Positions 1 through 10,107 of a stretch of 64,000 nt of DNA are shown here, piece after piece; position 1 is the stretch's first letter, and every line of letters starts with the position of its first letter. The stretch comes from Aquilaria yunnanensis (lineage: Eukaryota; Streptophyta; Magnoliopsida; Malvales; Thymelaeaceae). The position numbers and the translations under genes are program-made. The notes beneath the pieces are model-generated. The model saw nothing but the letters and a program-made list of their open reading frames with translations. It did not search any database and was not told the origin of the DNA. Location: the NCBI GenBank assembly GCA_039654915.1, contig CM077597.1, positions 62,276,001 to 62,340,000 of the forward strand. Direction: 5' to 3'.

Positions 1-127
1 CTCCTAACCTCTTCTTTGAGCTTTTCAGGCACACTCAGCTGGGAAATCTGAGCTCCAGGCACTCGCCTCCTCAGGAAGTCTCTCCACCTGTCAACATGAC
101 AGCAAATGAAGATGCCTTGGGGCATCA
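1..127 (+). repeat. 3' end of a Tat-type LTR cut by the window edge
   Basis: The segment carries the block shared by the ends of the Tat LTRs here: CTCCTAACC, a pyrimidine stretch, TTTCAG, then an AATGAAGATGCC-like stretch, ending in GGGCATCA. No primer-binding site follows. At 128 the sequence changes abruptly to the interior of another LTR (matching 12071 onward), so this LTR was inserted into that repeat. It could be a solo LTR or a 3' LTR; its start lies outside the window. Confidence 0.75.
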
Positions 128-637
128 GTTTCTTTGTCTTAAAATAATTGGTACACATGTGCCCAACATTTTTGACTAATTACCAAGTCTTGGCTGCCTC
201 CCCCATGGTGGGATAACCCCACAATTCCACCCTTAGACTTAAGTCAAAAGCTTGAACACCTTAAGGTTTACACTAAGACATTTAGGTCCTTATTGCCTTT
301 AGTGTTTCCTTTGTGCAAACTTGTCTTCCATGAGTAATTTGGTCATCCAATAGCACTTTCATACCATTTATATCCATCCCATAACTCTCCAAGTCTCTTT
401 CTTGAGAGTTTTGCAATTGAGTACCCGAATTTCCAAAACCTTACAAAAAGTCCATAGGTTGCTTGAAAATAAGACTTTTCTTCGAGGCCAAGTTACCAAC
501 TTAGCACACTTTTAAAGAGGTGTTGATCATGCCTTTTACCCCCCATACTTCAATCACTATGGTGAGAATTACACAATATAATGGTTTTTAGCTATTATGA
601 CACACTTGTAATTCTCCCATTTTGTGAGGTGGTAACA
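128..637 (-). repeat. Fragment of the S1-type long LTR
   Basis: About 510 bp match 12071-12593 almost base for base, ending in the same GGTAACA (TGTTACC on the minus strand, the 5' LTR end). To the right lies asORF sequence of T1, so this LTR also landed in an asORF, in the same orientation as the full copy at 10108-12593. Its left part is interrupted by the Tat LTR at 1-127 and lies outside the window. Confidence 0.8.
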
Positions 638-1016
638 CAGGGTCCTCAAGAAAAAGATGGAGGACTTGAAGGCGGTGAAGGCTAAGTCCAATGAGGCGAC
701 TAAGTGCTCTTATCAGGACGGTTTTTGCCTTGCTTTCCATCAAGTCTTGTCCAAGTTTCCCGATCTCGATCTTTCCTTCCTAGTGGCTTTGGACATTCCC
801 AATGGACCACCTTCTGAATGGACAAGGGTAGAGTTTCTCAACCATCCCATTCCCCCTCCTTCAGCAACCGAAGTTGGTGCAAATGAAGAAGATGAGGCTA
901 AGGACGAACAGACAGAGGATCCTGGAGTCCCCAAAGATGGGCCAGACAAGCAATATACTCCTCCTTCTTCGCCTTCTCTCTCTTGTTTTGTAATCTACAA
1001 CTTGTACGTTTTGTAA
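638..1016 (+). pseudogene. 3' end of the antisense ORF (asORF) of T1
   Basis: This is the C-terminal part of the asORF carried by the Tat elements here. It reads in frame from about 657 and holds the family's C-terminal signature, QDGFCLA.HQVL.KFPDLDLSF followed by ALDIP and a proline-rich EFLNHPIPPP segment, then an acidic tail. Everything upstream (exons 1-3 and most of the coiled coil) is cut off by the inserted LTR ending at 637. It runs opposite to T1 gag-pol. Function unknown; a remnant. Confidence 0.75.
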
Positions 1017-1534
1017 TGAAATTTTATTGAAACTTTCTTGCTGGAAATTTTGGCTAAGTCCACGATTGGCATGACTTCTGACAAGTTTCAAAATTCGACA
1101 TCTAACTGTCTTCGGACATAAGTCATTTTTCCTTTAAGGACTTACAACTTTAGTTTCTTTTAATGGTTTCACAACCATGTTCGGTCAAGATTATTCGGAA
1201 GACTTGGCCTCCAAAATTGTTTAAGTATTTTTGGGATGAATCATATTTGGTCAACCATATTCGGCATCAACCATGTTCGATCACTCACCTTTGGTTAAAT
1301 ACTGCACAATTTCACTCATACACCTTTGGAAACAACCGTGTTCAGTTTTCCTCCCTCAGCAATGACCATGTTCAGAAACAACCACATTTGGTTTGCCTTC
1401 TTTGGCACAAACCATGTTCGCTTGACTACCCCTGACAAAAATTGTACAATATTTCTTATGCACCTTTAGAAGCAACCACATTCGGTTTGCTACCTTTGGC
1501 GTCTTTTGCACACATTTCTCTCTCAAAAATTTTT
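1017..1534. other. T1 spacer between asORF and integrase with degenerate short repeats
   Basis: No gene is seen. A motif like CAACCATGTTCGGT recurs in diverged form near 1170, 1251, 1268, 1336, 1363, 1378, 1408 and 1474, spaced about 15-80 bp apart. Equivalent spacers in T5 and T7 occupy the same place between the converging asORF and integrase. Confidence 0.6.
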
Positions 1535-2640
1535 CTAAGTGTAGAATTTTTTCAAAGAGTCTAAATGCCACGTATTTTTCAATTCTCAACCTTCAGCATC
1601 ACCGAGCTTGTGGACACCTGGCCGAACTTCCTGAAGGACCAAATAAGGTCCAACCCAATTCGCCCGAAGTACTCCATGAGATGATCTTCGGGCTTCAAAT
1701 TTAGCCTTACGGAGAACGAGGTCCCTTTTCTTGATTCCTTTACACTTGACATGCAAGTTGGAACCAATGGCTACTCTCTAATGGAAAGCTTTTCTTCTGA
1801 GCTTAGCCATCTCTCTATGCTCGTCAATCAGATCCAACCTGGTTCTCAAACCAAGGTTGTTCCCTTCTTAATCGAACACCTATATCCTAAGTGATGGCTG
1901 TAGAACCTCAATAGGGATAATGGCCTCCGTGTCGAAGACGAATGAGATAGGTGTCTCACCTGTTGCCTTTCTGGGAGTTGTTTGATAGCTCCATAGCACA
2001 CTCAGAAGGCCTCCGGGCCATTTTCCCTTTATTTCCTTCAACCTCTTTTTCAGGCCATATTTTATCATTCTATTGGACACTTCAACTTGTCGATTGCTCT
2101 GAGGATGGGTAACTTGGGCAAAGTGCAATTTTATCCCAAGGTTAGCAGCGAATTCCTGGAAACCTTTATCGGTAAACTGTGAACCATTATCAGCTACTAC
2201 CACCCTCAGTACGCCAAATCTGCATATGATGTTCTTCCAAACAAATCTTTGCATGTGCTTCGCCAATATTGCTGCTAAAGGCTCTACCTTGATCCATCTG
2301 GTAAAATAGTCTACTGCAACTACGCAGAACTTCACTCCTCCTAGAGCTGTTGGGAGAGGCCCAATAAGGTCAATGCCCAAGACCGCAAAGGGGCAAGGAT
2401 AGTTTGCTAAAGTTATTACTTCTGAAGATAGTTTCTGGATGGGAGTGTATCTCTAGCATTTGTTGCATTTATAGAAAAACTGCCTCACATCCTTCCTTAA
2501 GGTAAGCTAGAAATATCCTTGCCGGAGTAATACCCCAGCAAGGGCATCAGTTCCTATGTGAGAACCACAGGCCCCCACATGGGCTTGTTTCAGGACTGTC
2601 TCCATATCCTCTTTGCTGACACACCTCTGTAACGGACTTA
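1535..2640 (-). pseudogene. Integrase of T1 (Tat Ty3/gypsy), degraded
   Basis: Minus-strand integrase. The zinc-binding part (GSHIGTDALAG...LRQGYF...C..C) lies near 2600-2450 and contains stops. The catalytic core is open at 2380-1880: first Asp in VAVDYF, second in VADNGSQF, and the Glu in NRQVEVSNR. The C-terminal part continues out of frame to a natural-looking end, LKKFYT plus stop, at 1535. Family role: integration of element cDNA. Frameshifts and stops make it a pseudogene. Confidence 0.85.
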
Positions 2641-3600
2641 CGTACCCTTGTCAGTACAACTCTTCTCCGATCAGGAAGTATCTTCCTAAGCACTTTCACA
2701 CTTTCGCTGCTTCAAGAGGATCTTCGGGAAGCTTTGAGGTAATAAGGTATTTCTTGATAGGATCTTCCCACACTTTGTTCGAGGTAGTCATGCACATTAC
2801 CACTATGCTCAGCTGATATAGCACTTAGGTGGACTCTTTCGATTTGGCCAAAGTATCTGCTTTCATATTATCTCATCACGGCACATTTTCTATATGTACC
2901 GTGTCGAACTCCTTGATGAGCTTTTTCATGAGATCATGGTACTTTGCCAAGTTTGGATCCTTCGCACCGTAGTCCCCCACCATCTTTCGGACCACTAGTT
3001 GAGAATCATTGTGGTCCATCAGATTCCTCACACCTACTTTTTTTTTCCAACCGTAAACTTGCTATAATGGCTTCATATTTGGTGACAATGTTGGTGGCAT
3101 TAAATCCAAATTTGATGGCCTTCATACCTTCCATACCTTCGGGTCCACGGAGGATTACTCTGGCTCCTTGGTGTTTAGATCCTAAGGCACCATCAACAAA
3201 TAATGTCCACTCAGGCTCATCCTTTCTGAGGTCTTCTGGACTGCCTTCAGTTTCAGGTACCTCAGCGATGAAGTCTACCAGCGCTTGGGCTTTTATTGCC
3301 TTTCTTGGCTCATTGGTGATGTCATATTCACCGAGTTCGATGAACAACTTTGATAATTTTCCCGAATGGTCTACCTTCTTCATGACATCCCAAAGAGGTA
3401 GGTTTCTTCAAACAATGATAAGGTGCCCCTGGAAGTAAGGTCGCAGCCTTACACTTGCCAGTACTAAGGCATAGATGGCCTTCTGTAGAAGAGGGTACCT
3501 AACTTCGGCACCATGCAGGGACTTACTCACATAGTATACTAGCCATTGCTTTCCTACCACTTACTTTACAAGCACTGAACTTACTGCCTTGTTAGTGAGA
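2641..3600 (-). pseudogene. RNase H and second RNase H (aRH) of T1, degraded
   Basis: At 3383-3006 the frame reads VDHSGKLSK..IELGEYDI..EPRKAIKAQAL.DFIAE, the end of the pol RNase H, then EWTLFVDGALGSKHQGARVIL, the start of a second RNase H. The double RNase H is the hallmark of the Tat lineage. The copy breaks off by frameshift after ASLRLEKKS; the sequence toward 2641 encodes the aRH-integrase linker in several frames. Confidence 0.8.
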
Positions 3601-4920
3601 GCGAGGTAGAGGATGATGGTTTTCCTTCCCGTGGCTGCCCGAGTGTCGGTAGATGAGTTAGGTAGCTTTTGAGCTCCACCCAAGCCTTTCGCAAACCTTC
3701 ATTCCAAGAGTGTTCCTTAGAACTGAGGTTACCTTCATTTTTTGCTGCTCTGGTAAGTACTTTAAAGAATGGTCGGCACCGGTCCCCGTATCTAGAGATG
3801 AATCTTCTAAGGGTCGTGATTCTCCCAGTAAGCCTTTGCACATCCTTGGTCATCGTGGGAGTTCAGTATCCTAGCAGGGCCTTAACCTTTTTTGGGTTGG
3901 CATCGATACCTCTCTTAGATACCATAAACCCGAGGAATTTGCCAGACGTCAGCCCGAACACACGTTTCTCAGGGTTAAGACGAATCCTGAATTTTTGAAG
4001 TTGGTTGAATGTTCCCTCCAAGTCTACGATATGACTGCCTGGCTGTTTGCTCTTGGCCATCATATCATCTACATATACCTATACATTTCTCCCAATTTAG
4101 GAGCTGAATACCTTGCTCATCAGTCTTTGGTACATTGCTCCCATGTTTTCAAGATCTAAGGGCATTCTCATGTAGTAGTAGGTACCGACCTCGGTTATGA
4201 AGGGGGTTTTTTCCTCGTCTTCGGGATTCATCTAAATTTGGTGATACCCGCTGAAAGTGTCGAAGAAGCTAAGTGGACTGTATTTAGCAGTAGAGTCTAC
4301 CAATTGGTCTATTGGTGGCAGAGGGTAGGAGTACTTCGGGCAGGCATCATTAACGTTTCGAAAGTCAATACACATTTGGAGTTTATCGCTCCCCTCCTTT
4401 GTCGCAACTACTACGTTGCTTAGTGATTCGGGGTACTTGACGTCCCTTATTATGCCTACCTCCGTTAACCATTAGACTTCAGTTTTAACAAAGTTGTTCT
4501 TATGCGCCGATAGGCTATCCATCCGAGTATAGGGAGTTCGGATGGACCTACGCCAAAGGTGAGTGACGTAACGGGTTTAAGATCACCCTTGGAGATGCCC
4601 AAGTTCTACAACAGGTGGGAGAATAGAACGTCAGCATTGGAACCATCATCGATGAGCACTCTTTTGACATCCCAGCTCCCATCCTTGCAATGATTAGAAG
4701 GGAGTCATCATGAGGGAACTTCATGGTGGACCCATCTTTCTGAACAAGCTTGTTCGCTGGGTTTCTAAACTCCATCATCGATATTTCTCGGACTTTCCTT
4801 TTCCTCTCGACCGAGGGTATCCCAGTGGTGATTGTTTGGATCACTTCCGCTGGAGGTGGTGGATGCTTTCTGGGACTTTGGTTGCTCGGTTGAAGTGGTA
4901 GTCGTCATCTTCTCCTTTCC
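3601..4920 (-). pseudogene. Protease and reverse transcriptase of T1, degraded
   Basis: RT pieces lie at 4063-3863 (RIRLNPEK..FGLTSGKFLGFMVS.RGIDANP.K) and 3853-3581 (DVQRLTGRITTLRRFISRYGDRC.PFFK), in different frames. Protease and its linker lie around 4844-4548, where frameshifts obscure the active-site loop. Domain order agrees with gag-protease-RT on the minus strand. No single frame covers the catalytic YVDD region, so this is a dead copy. Confidence 0.8.
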
Positions 4921-5737
4921 TTTATTCATCCCTTCTACCTTTGGGCGATGGCATGCGCAAGTAGCACCGGAGTTGCCCCTGCTTCATTAAAGATTCAATG
5001 TACTTTTTCAGCTGGAAGAAATCCTCAGTATCGTTCCCGTGGTCCCGGTGGAACTGATAGAACTTCGTCATGTTCTTTTTATTTTTCAAGGTCATGGAAT
5101 TCGGACGCTGGATAGCGGTTCCTTGTCTTTCCATGGTGATGAGTATGTTTGTCCTTATAGTGTTCAAGGGCATGAAAGACATTGGTTTCTTCCCCCTTTG
5201 TTTTCAAGGTTTGCCCTCGCCCTCAGTTTGGTCCCAAGGTTGGTGACTCTAACCCTCGGAGTGATTGTGATCAGCCGGCAGGGGGATTGGGACTTCCCAT
5301 CCGGGGATAGACTTCATCGGTGGGAAGTTTTGGGCCCTTTTGACATCGCATCTCTACCACGATGTCCTCTAGGGGGTATATTATCCATTGAGGACCCATC
5401 GTAGAAATCCCCACTTCCTGAACTTCAGTGTGGTGACTTAGGAATTTTCTCCCAGCGGGTAGCTGGGGAAGTGGCCCTTACCTCCGGGGGTGGCTGAGAC
5501 CACCTTCGGTCAAGCTGTTGGGTCATCTCAGCCATGACAGAGTGCTAAAAGTCTTATAGAAAGCTCATCATGACCATCAGACGACGTTCATCCTCAGGCA
5601 ATGAAGTCTTTACTGTTGGTTGTTCAGTCACCGTTTGAGCTTCCGGCGCAGACAGGGACTTCGGGAATCCCTTGTCCTTAGAACGTCGGGTCTCAAAGAT
5701 GGTGACTTGAGAATGAGTTCCCATAGATGGTGCCAAA
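4921..5737 (-). pseudogene. gag of T1 with the capsid region missing
   Basis: The N-terminal segment is read at 5769-5554 (GHHLAPSMG through SFL). The C-terminal segment at 5182-4922 keeps a Cys/His motif variant (YQFHRDHGNDTEDFFQLKKYIESL) and the YLRMPSPKG linker. The capsid core seen in T5, T7 and T8 (VPRLEIYDGR to EFYRRAEQHM) is absent: about 820 bp here against about 1.5 kb in T8. I infer an internal deletion of roughly 0.7 kb. Confidence 0.75.
5718..5735 (-). other. Primer-binding site of T1
   Basis: On the minus strand the sequence is TGGCACCATCTATGGGAA, beginning two bases inside the 3' end of the 5' LTR. It matches the T8 version (TGGCGCCGTCTGTGGGAA) except for three C/G-to-T/A changes. 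Such sites pair with the 3' end of a host tRNA to prime minus-strand DNA; I cannot assign the tRNA. Confidence 0.75.
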
Positions 5738-6415
5738 TGATGCCCGATGGCATCCTCGTTGAATGACATGTTGGCCCATAGAGAGGACTTTCGGTGGGAA
5801 AATATCTAAGACACTTAGAAGAACAAGGGTCAGGAGCTCCCTCGAATGCGTTTCTGGGGGAGGAGCCTTCAATGCCTAAGTCAGTATCTAGGAGTGGCAG
5901 AAAAGAGCAGAGAGTAGATAGTAAAGAATGTCCTCCATGTTCTTACTAGGGTCCCTCCCAAGTATTTATAGGAGGGTGGAGGGAGGAGGACGTTTGTCAC
6001 AGTTGGCCCAGATCATGACACGTGTTCAATTAGATCCGATCCGTACCTTCGAAGGTAGGCATTACCGGCTGGCCATAGGCCGTTCTAGCCAAGGGGTAGG
6101 GGTGTGTGTGAGGTATCCTTATCAGAGGCTCCTTAACCATTTTTTTCGTATGTCGTATGACCCCTTCAGGGTATGAGACCCCTTCAGGCAAAGATTTTCC
6201 CCGAGGGTTATTAGGAAAGTTCTTTCGGCAATGTGGGTTATCTTCGGGAAATGTTCTCCTCTGTCGAGGATGGTCAATCAACTTTCCCAAGGTTGGCAGG
6301 TTTGTAGATCCAAGGGTTGTTAGATACACCTTTTCTAGAAGCTGGTCATGTAACCTTGCCGAGGATGGTGTGTGAGGGTTCCCCGAGGTTGTGGCTAGGC
6401 TCTCATCGAGAGTGG
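5738..6415 (-). repeat. 5' LTR of T1, interrupted near its 5' end by T2
   Basis: The LTR begins (its 3' end) with TGATGCCC next to the primer site and aligns throughout with the neighbouring LTR at 6416-7113. It includes the PyTATTTATAGG promoter region near 5956, a G-box-like ACACGTGT near 6018 and the GGGGGAGGAGCC block. It stops about 30 bp short of the expected GGCTATCA end, exactly where the second LTR starts, so I infer that T2 was inserted here. Candidate target duplication AGTGG at 6411-6415. Confidence 0.75.
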
Positions 6416-7113
6416 TGATGCCCGGCAGCATCTTCGTTGTACGACTTGGTAGGCCTGAAAGGGACTTCTGGTATGAAGATGCTGGTAGAGGAGACTTCCG
6501 TCGTGAGATTGCCTGAAACGCTCAAAAGAACAGGGGTTAGGAGGTCCCTGGAGTGTGTTTCCGGGGAAGGAGCCTCCGACGCCCAAATTAGTATTTGGCA
6601 ACTAAGGAGTAGTGATTGGAGAGTAAAGGGTAGAATTCTCTTAAGAGTTCCGCATGTCCTCTTACTAAGGTCCTTCCCCAAGTATTTATAGGAGGGCGTT
6701 GGGAGAAGTCTATTTGACACATCCCGCTCAGATCATGACTCGTGTTCAAGCAGATGTGGTCCGTACTTTTGGGGATGGGGATATTCAGCTGGACGTAGAC
6801 CATTCCGGCTAGAAGTCAGGGCCGTGGGAGGCCTGTGTGTCAGGGGCATGTGCGAGGTTTCTGTGTAAGAGGCTCCTTAACCATTTTTGTTGTTGACGGG
6901 ACCCCTTCGGTGAAAGATAGTGCATCGTACTCCCGAGGTCCATTCTGCTATTCCCCGAGGGTGATGGTGGATTACTGAGGCTAGGGGGTTAGGGACTGCG
7001 AACCCTCTTTTCAAGGTTGGTGGTCATCTTCACCGAGGGTGATGCTCGTCTGTACCGAGGGTTGTGCTCGTCAGAGCTTGGGAGTTTGAAGGGTAATAGC
7101 CCTTTGGCTATCA
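6416..7113 (-). repeat. 3' LTR of T2
   Basis: A complete 698-bp LTR from TGATGCCC to GGCTATCA (TGATAGCC...GGGCATCA in element orientation). It has a TATTTATA box near 6685, a mutated G-box (ACTCGTGT) near 6739 and the conserved CTTGGGCGTCGGAGG-like block. T2's antisense gene region and pol follow on the right, so this is the 3' LTR. Same LTR subfamily as the 5' LTRs of T1 and T3. Confidence 0.75.
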
Positions 7114-7792
7114 CATGTATTTAGCTTTTGAGCCTTCGTGAGCCAGTCGTGGAACCCTTAGGAGGCTTGTCCAGACCCGGAAATGACCGGAGTCACCTTT
7201 TTCGGATGAGAGTCTTTTTGACCCAGAACATCTGTTCTTGCCGAGATAATGGCATTTAGCTTTTCAGGAGAGGAGTTTGGTGTTCCCGAGGTTGTCTTTT
7301 CAGTTAAAGTGTATCGGTTCCAGGCCTTTTAATGCCCGTCAGTGGACCGTCACGTCTACTTGACACGTTTCCTTGCGAAGGGTCTAAGTCTGAAAGTTGT
7401 CAGGGGCGTGCCCTCGTTTCCCACACTGGGTGACACATGTCACCTGGTGACTGGCGAATGGTCGCATCCGTTTTGTCAGATGTGCCTTTTCGCCTTCGAG
7501 GGGCAATTATGGTGGCGCTTCTCCTTCCTCCTTCAGCCTATAAATCCCCCATTCCTCAACAGTTTTTTCATACTTACATTCTCTTGATCTCTTTTGCTCT
7601 CGAATTTTCTCCCCTCCTTGTTTTTTCCAGTGGCGGTGCTAGCGGCATGGCAATTTCTGGTAGTTTCTTCAGCATTCTCCCGAAGTCATTTCCTTTTCCA
7701 AACTAGGTGGGTTCCTTTCCGAAGTCGTTCTTTAGCATTGTTTCCTTCTCTTCTTTTTTTGACCTTTCCGAAGTTAGGTTTCCCTTTTCCAA
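7114..7792 (+). promoter_or_regulatory. Promoter and 5' leader of the T2 asORF
   Basis: No coding sequence. A TATA box, CTATAAATC, starts at 7539, and the asORF ATG is at 7793, a distance of 254 bp. A G-box-like GACACATGTCACC lies about 110 bp upstream of the TATA. The leader is pyrimidine-rich. The arrangement matches T5 and T7, so the antisense gene appears to have its own promoter, not the LTR's. The polypurine tract next to the LTR is poorly preserved here. Confidence 0.6.
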
Positions 7793-8670
7793 ATGTCTAC
7801 CCCAGTTCCGCTCATGTATGTCCGACCTGTCCCTAAGAGCTAGACTCCCCTTAATTCTCATCCAAGTTGTACCACTTCGGAGAAGTTAGCGAAGTGGACA
7901 ACTAAATTCTTTCTTCCTTCTTACACAGCTACCAGGCTACCTAGTCCTGGCCTGTTCAGTTACATGAATAACTTGGATGAGGTTACCGTCTTTCGGGCCC
8001 AACTGAAGGCTAGACTTTGGTTTCCTTCGCTGAAGATGAATGAGCTTCCCCCCCAACTCTTACTTCTGCCAATTTCATGGCATAGCTGTGAATGAGCTTC
8101 CCCCCCAACTCTTACTCCTACTTCAACGGTTTCCTTTGCATGTGTGGGGTTTTCAAGATAGAACCTCACTTTATTTCTTGCATGCAATACTACAAACTCC
8201 ACCCCGTCCCAAAAGGTGGTTCCTATTTTTTGCTACCTCAGGGCTCTGGGAGTAAGAAGTACACATTTACCTTCAACACGAAGGATAGTTGGAGATGGTG
8301 GCAGAGGGAGTTCTTCTTCCTGAAGGTGGCTGACCAGTGGATGCACATTGCAACCAAATGGGCATGGGGTACTTTTCCTATAGATGTAGTTGACCCCTGA
8401 AAACTGCTAACCCTAGAGTTAGAAGCCCAGTTTGAGGAGTTTGATAGTCGTATTCGAGCTGTCGCGGACTGGGAACCCAAGGTCCCCCCCGTTCCTTGTA
8501 CCCCTTTCCCATCAGATGGAACTTGATGACCGAAGAGGTCCTTCAGGAACTAGAGGTGATCAAGGAGCATGTTACCGACCTGAACATGCCAAAGCCTCTT
8601 TTTTACAGGAACAATTCATGGTTGGTAATGCTCCTTCGGGGCGAACTCACGTATTCGGCCCTTAAAGAGA

Positions 8671-8737
8671 GTAAGTTCCTTTCCAAATTTTTGATCTCTC
8701 TCTTTGTGTACTTACAATGATATTCTTCTTTTTGCAG
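8671..8737 (+). other. Intron 1 of the T2 asORF
   Basis: GTAAGT at 8671 and TTTTTGCAG ending at 8737. Removing it joins ..KES-type codons to AGATGGG in phase 1. The same intron occurs in T4, T5 and T7, and its acceptor in T6. Confidence 0.7.
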
Positions 8738-10107
8738 AGATGGGTACCGACCCTCTTCCTTGGCCAGACCAACAAGGGGGAACAGACCCATAAGAAGGCG
8801 GCACCGAAGAGAGGGAAGTCGTCTGAGGGACCTTCTTCGGCTCCAAGGCCGAACAAGACGAAGGAAGAACTCATTCCCCTGCCTCTTAAAGATGAAGTGG
8901 GGGCTGTGGACTAGACCTTTATTTGGGAGGATTCATCTTCAAAGCCAGCTATCCATTCCACTCCCCTTAGTCCCAGCACCACGGCGGAGACTTTGGGGAC
9001 CTTGGTTAGGGCGTTTTCGGCCAAAGAGCTACAGGAGCGCCGAAAAAGGAAAGGCAAGAACGTCCCCGATGAGGTCCTTGAAGTTGATGACTCCGAGGGC
9101 GATGAGGCGAAGCTTACACCAGGTTTGTCCCTTAGCCATTCTTCTATGAGCTTGGGAATTTTTGGTGTTTTAGATCTTATAAACGAGTGGCTAAAGGATA
9201 ATGTACTGATGGAACTTTGGTGAGACTTTGCAGGTGAAGTAGTGAAAGCTCCATAGGTGGAAGATCACGCCCGAAAGAGGGCCATTCGGGACGCCAAGAT
9301 CCCAAAGGGGAAGGTTCCGATGGAGGTCCTTATGGTCATTCACGAAGGACATGTACTTGTCCTCCGAGGATAGCCAGAAGATGGCTCCTCAGGTGGTGAC
9401 GGGTGTCATCACGCACGCCACTTTTCAGTCTCGGACTGAGGAGTGTCCGAATGAGGAGACCCTCTCTGCGAGGATGACCGAGCAAGCTACCTAGGTAAAC
9501 TCCTACCCTTTTGATACTTAGTAATTTTTTGTTTGCCTTCTGTTCTTTACTCAGGATCTCTCCCTTTCGCAGCTCTTGGCATACACAGGGTACTATTGGG
9601 CTTGGGCAGCCAAGCAATCTTCGGTCCGTAGCCGCTCCGAGGAGTCTCTGGTGAAGGCCAAGGAACTCTTGGCTAGCTTTGTTGTTAAGTACGGCAAGCT
9701 AAATAAAATAGCGAAGGAGGATCTGGCCAATCTTCGGGAGGAGATGCTCAAAAGCCAAGAGGAGCTTATACAAGACTTTTCAGCGAAGATGTCAAACCTC
9801 AGAGCAAGGTTGATAGCTCTGACCTCGGCCAACGAGGTTCTTCAGAAGGAAAGGGATGACATTGCTACCCAATTGGTGAAGGCCTTCAATCTAAACTCCA
9901 AGCTTTAGGCTGAGGTCAAGACGTTGAAGAAAGAGGGAAAGAAGAAGAAGAAGAAGAAGCTGGAGAAAGAGATTGTGGAGCTTCGAAAAGATCTGGAGGA
10001 TTTGCACGTGGAGAAGGCTAAGTCTGACCAAGCAACCATAAGGTCTTATCAGGACGACTTCTGCCATGCCCGTCACCAAGTCTTATCAAGATTTCTTGAT
10101 CTTGACC

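Noticed and set aside
9123..9233. asORF intron 2 as coding sequence
   Set aside because: In T7 the equivalent intron is open and could be read as protein, but T2 and T5 have stops or unrelated sequence there and good GT...AG ends.
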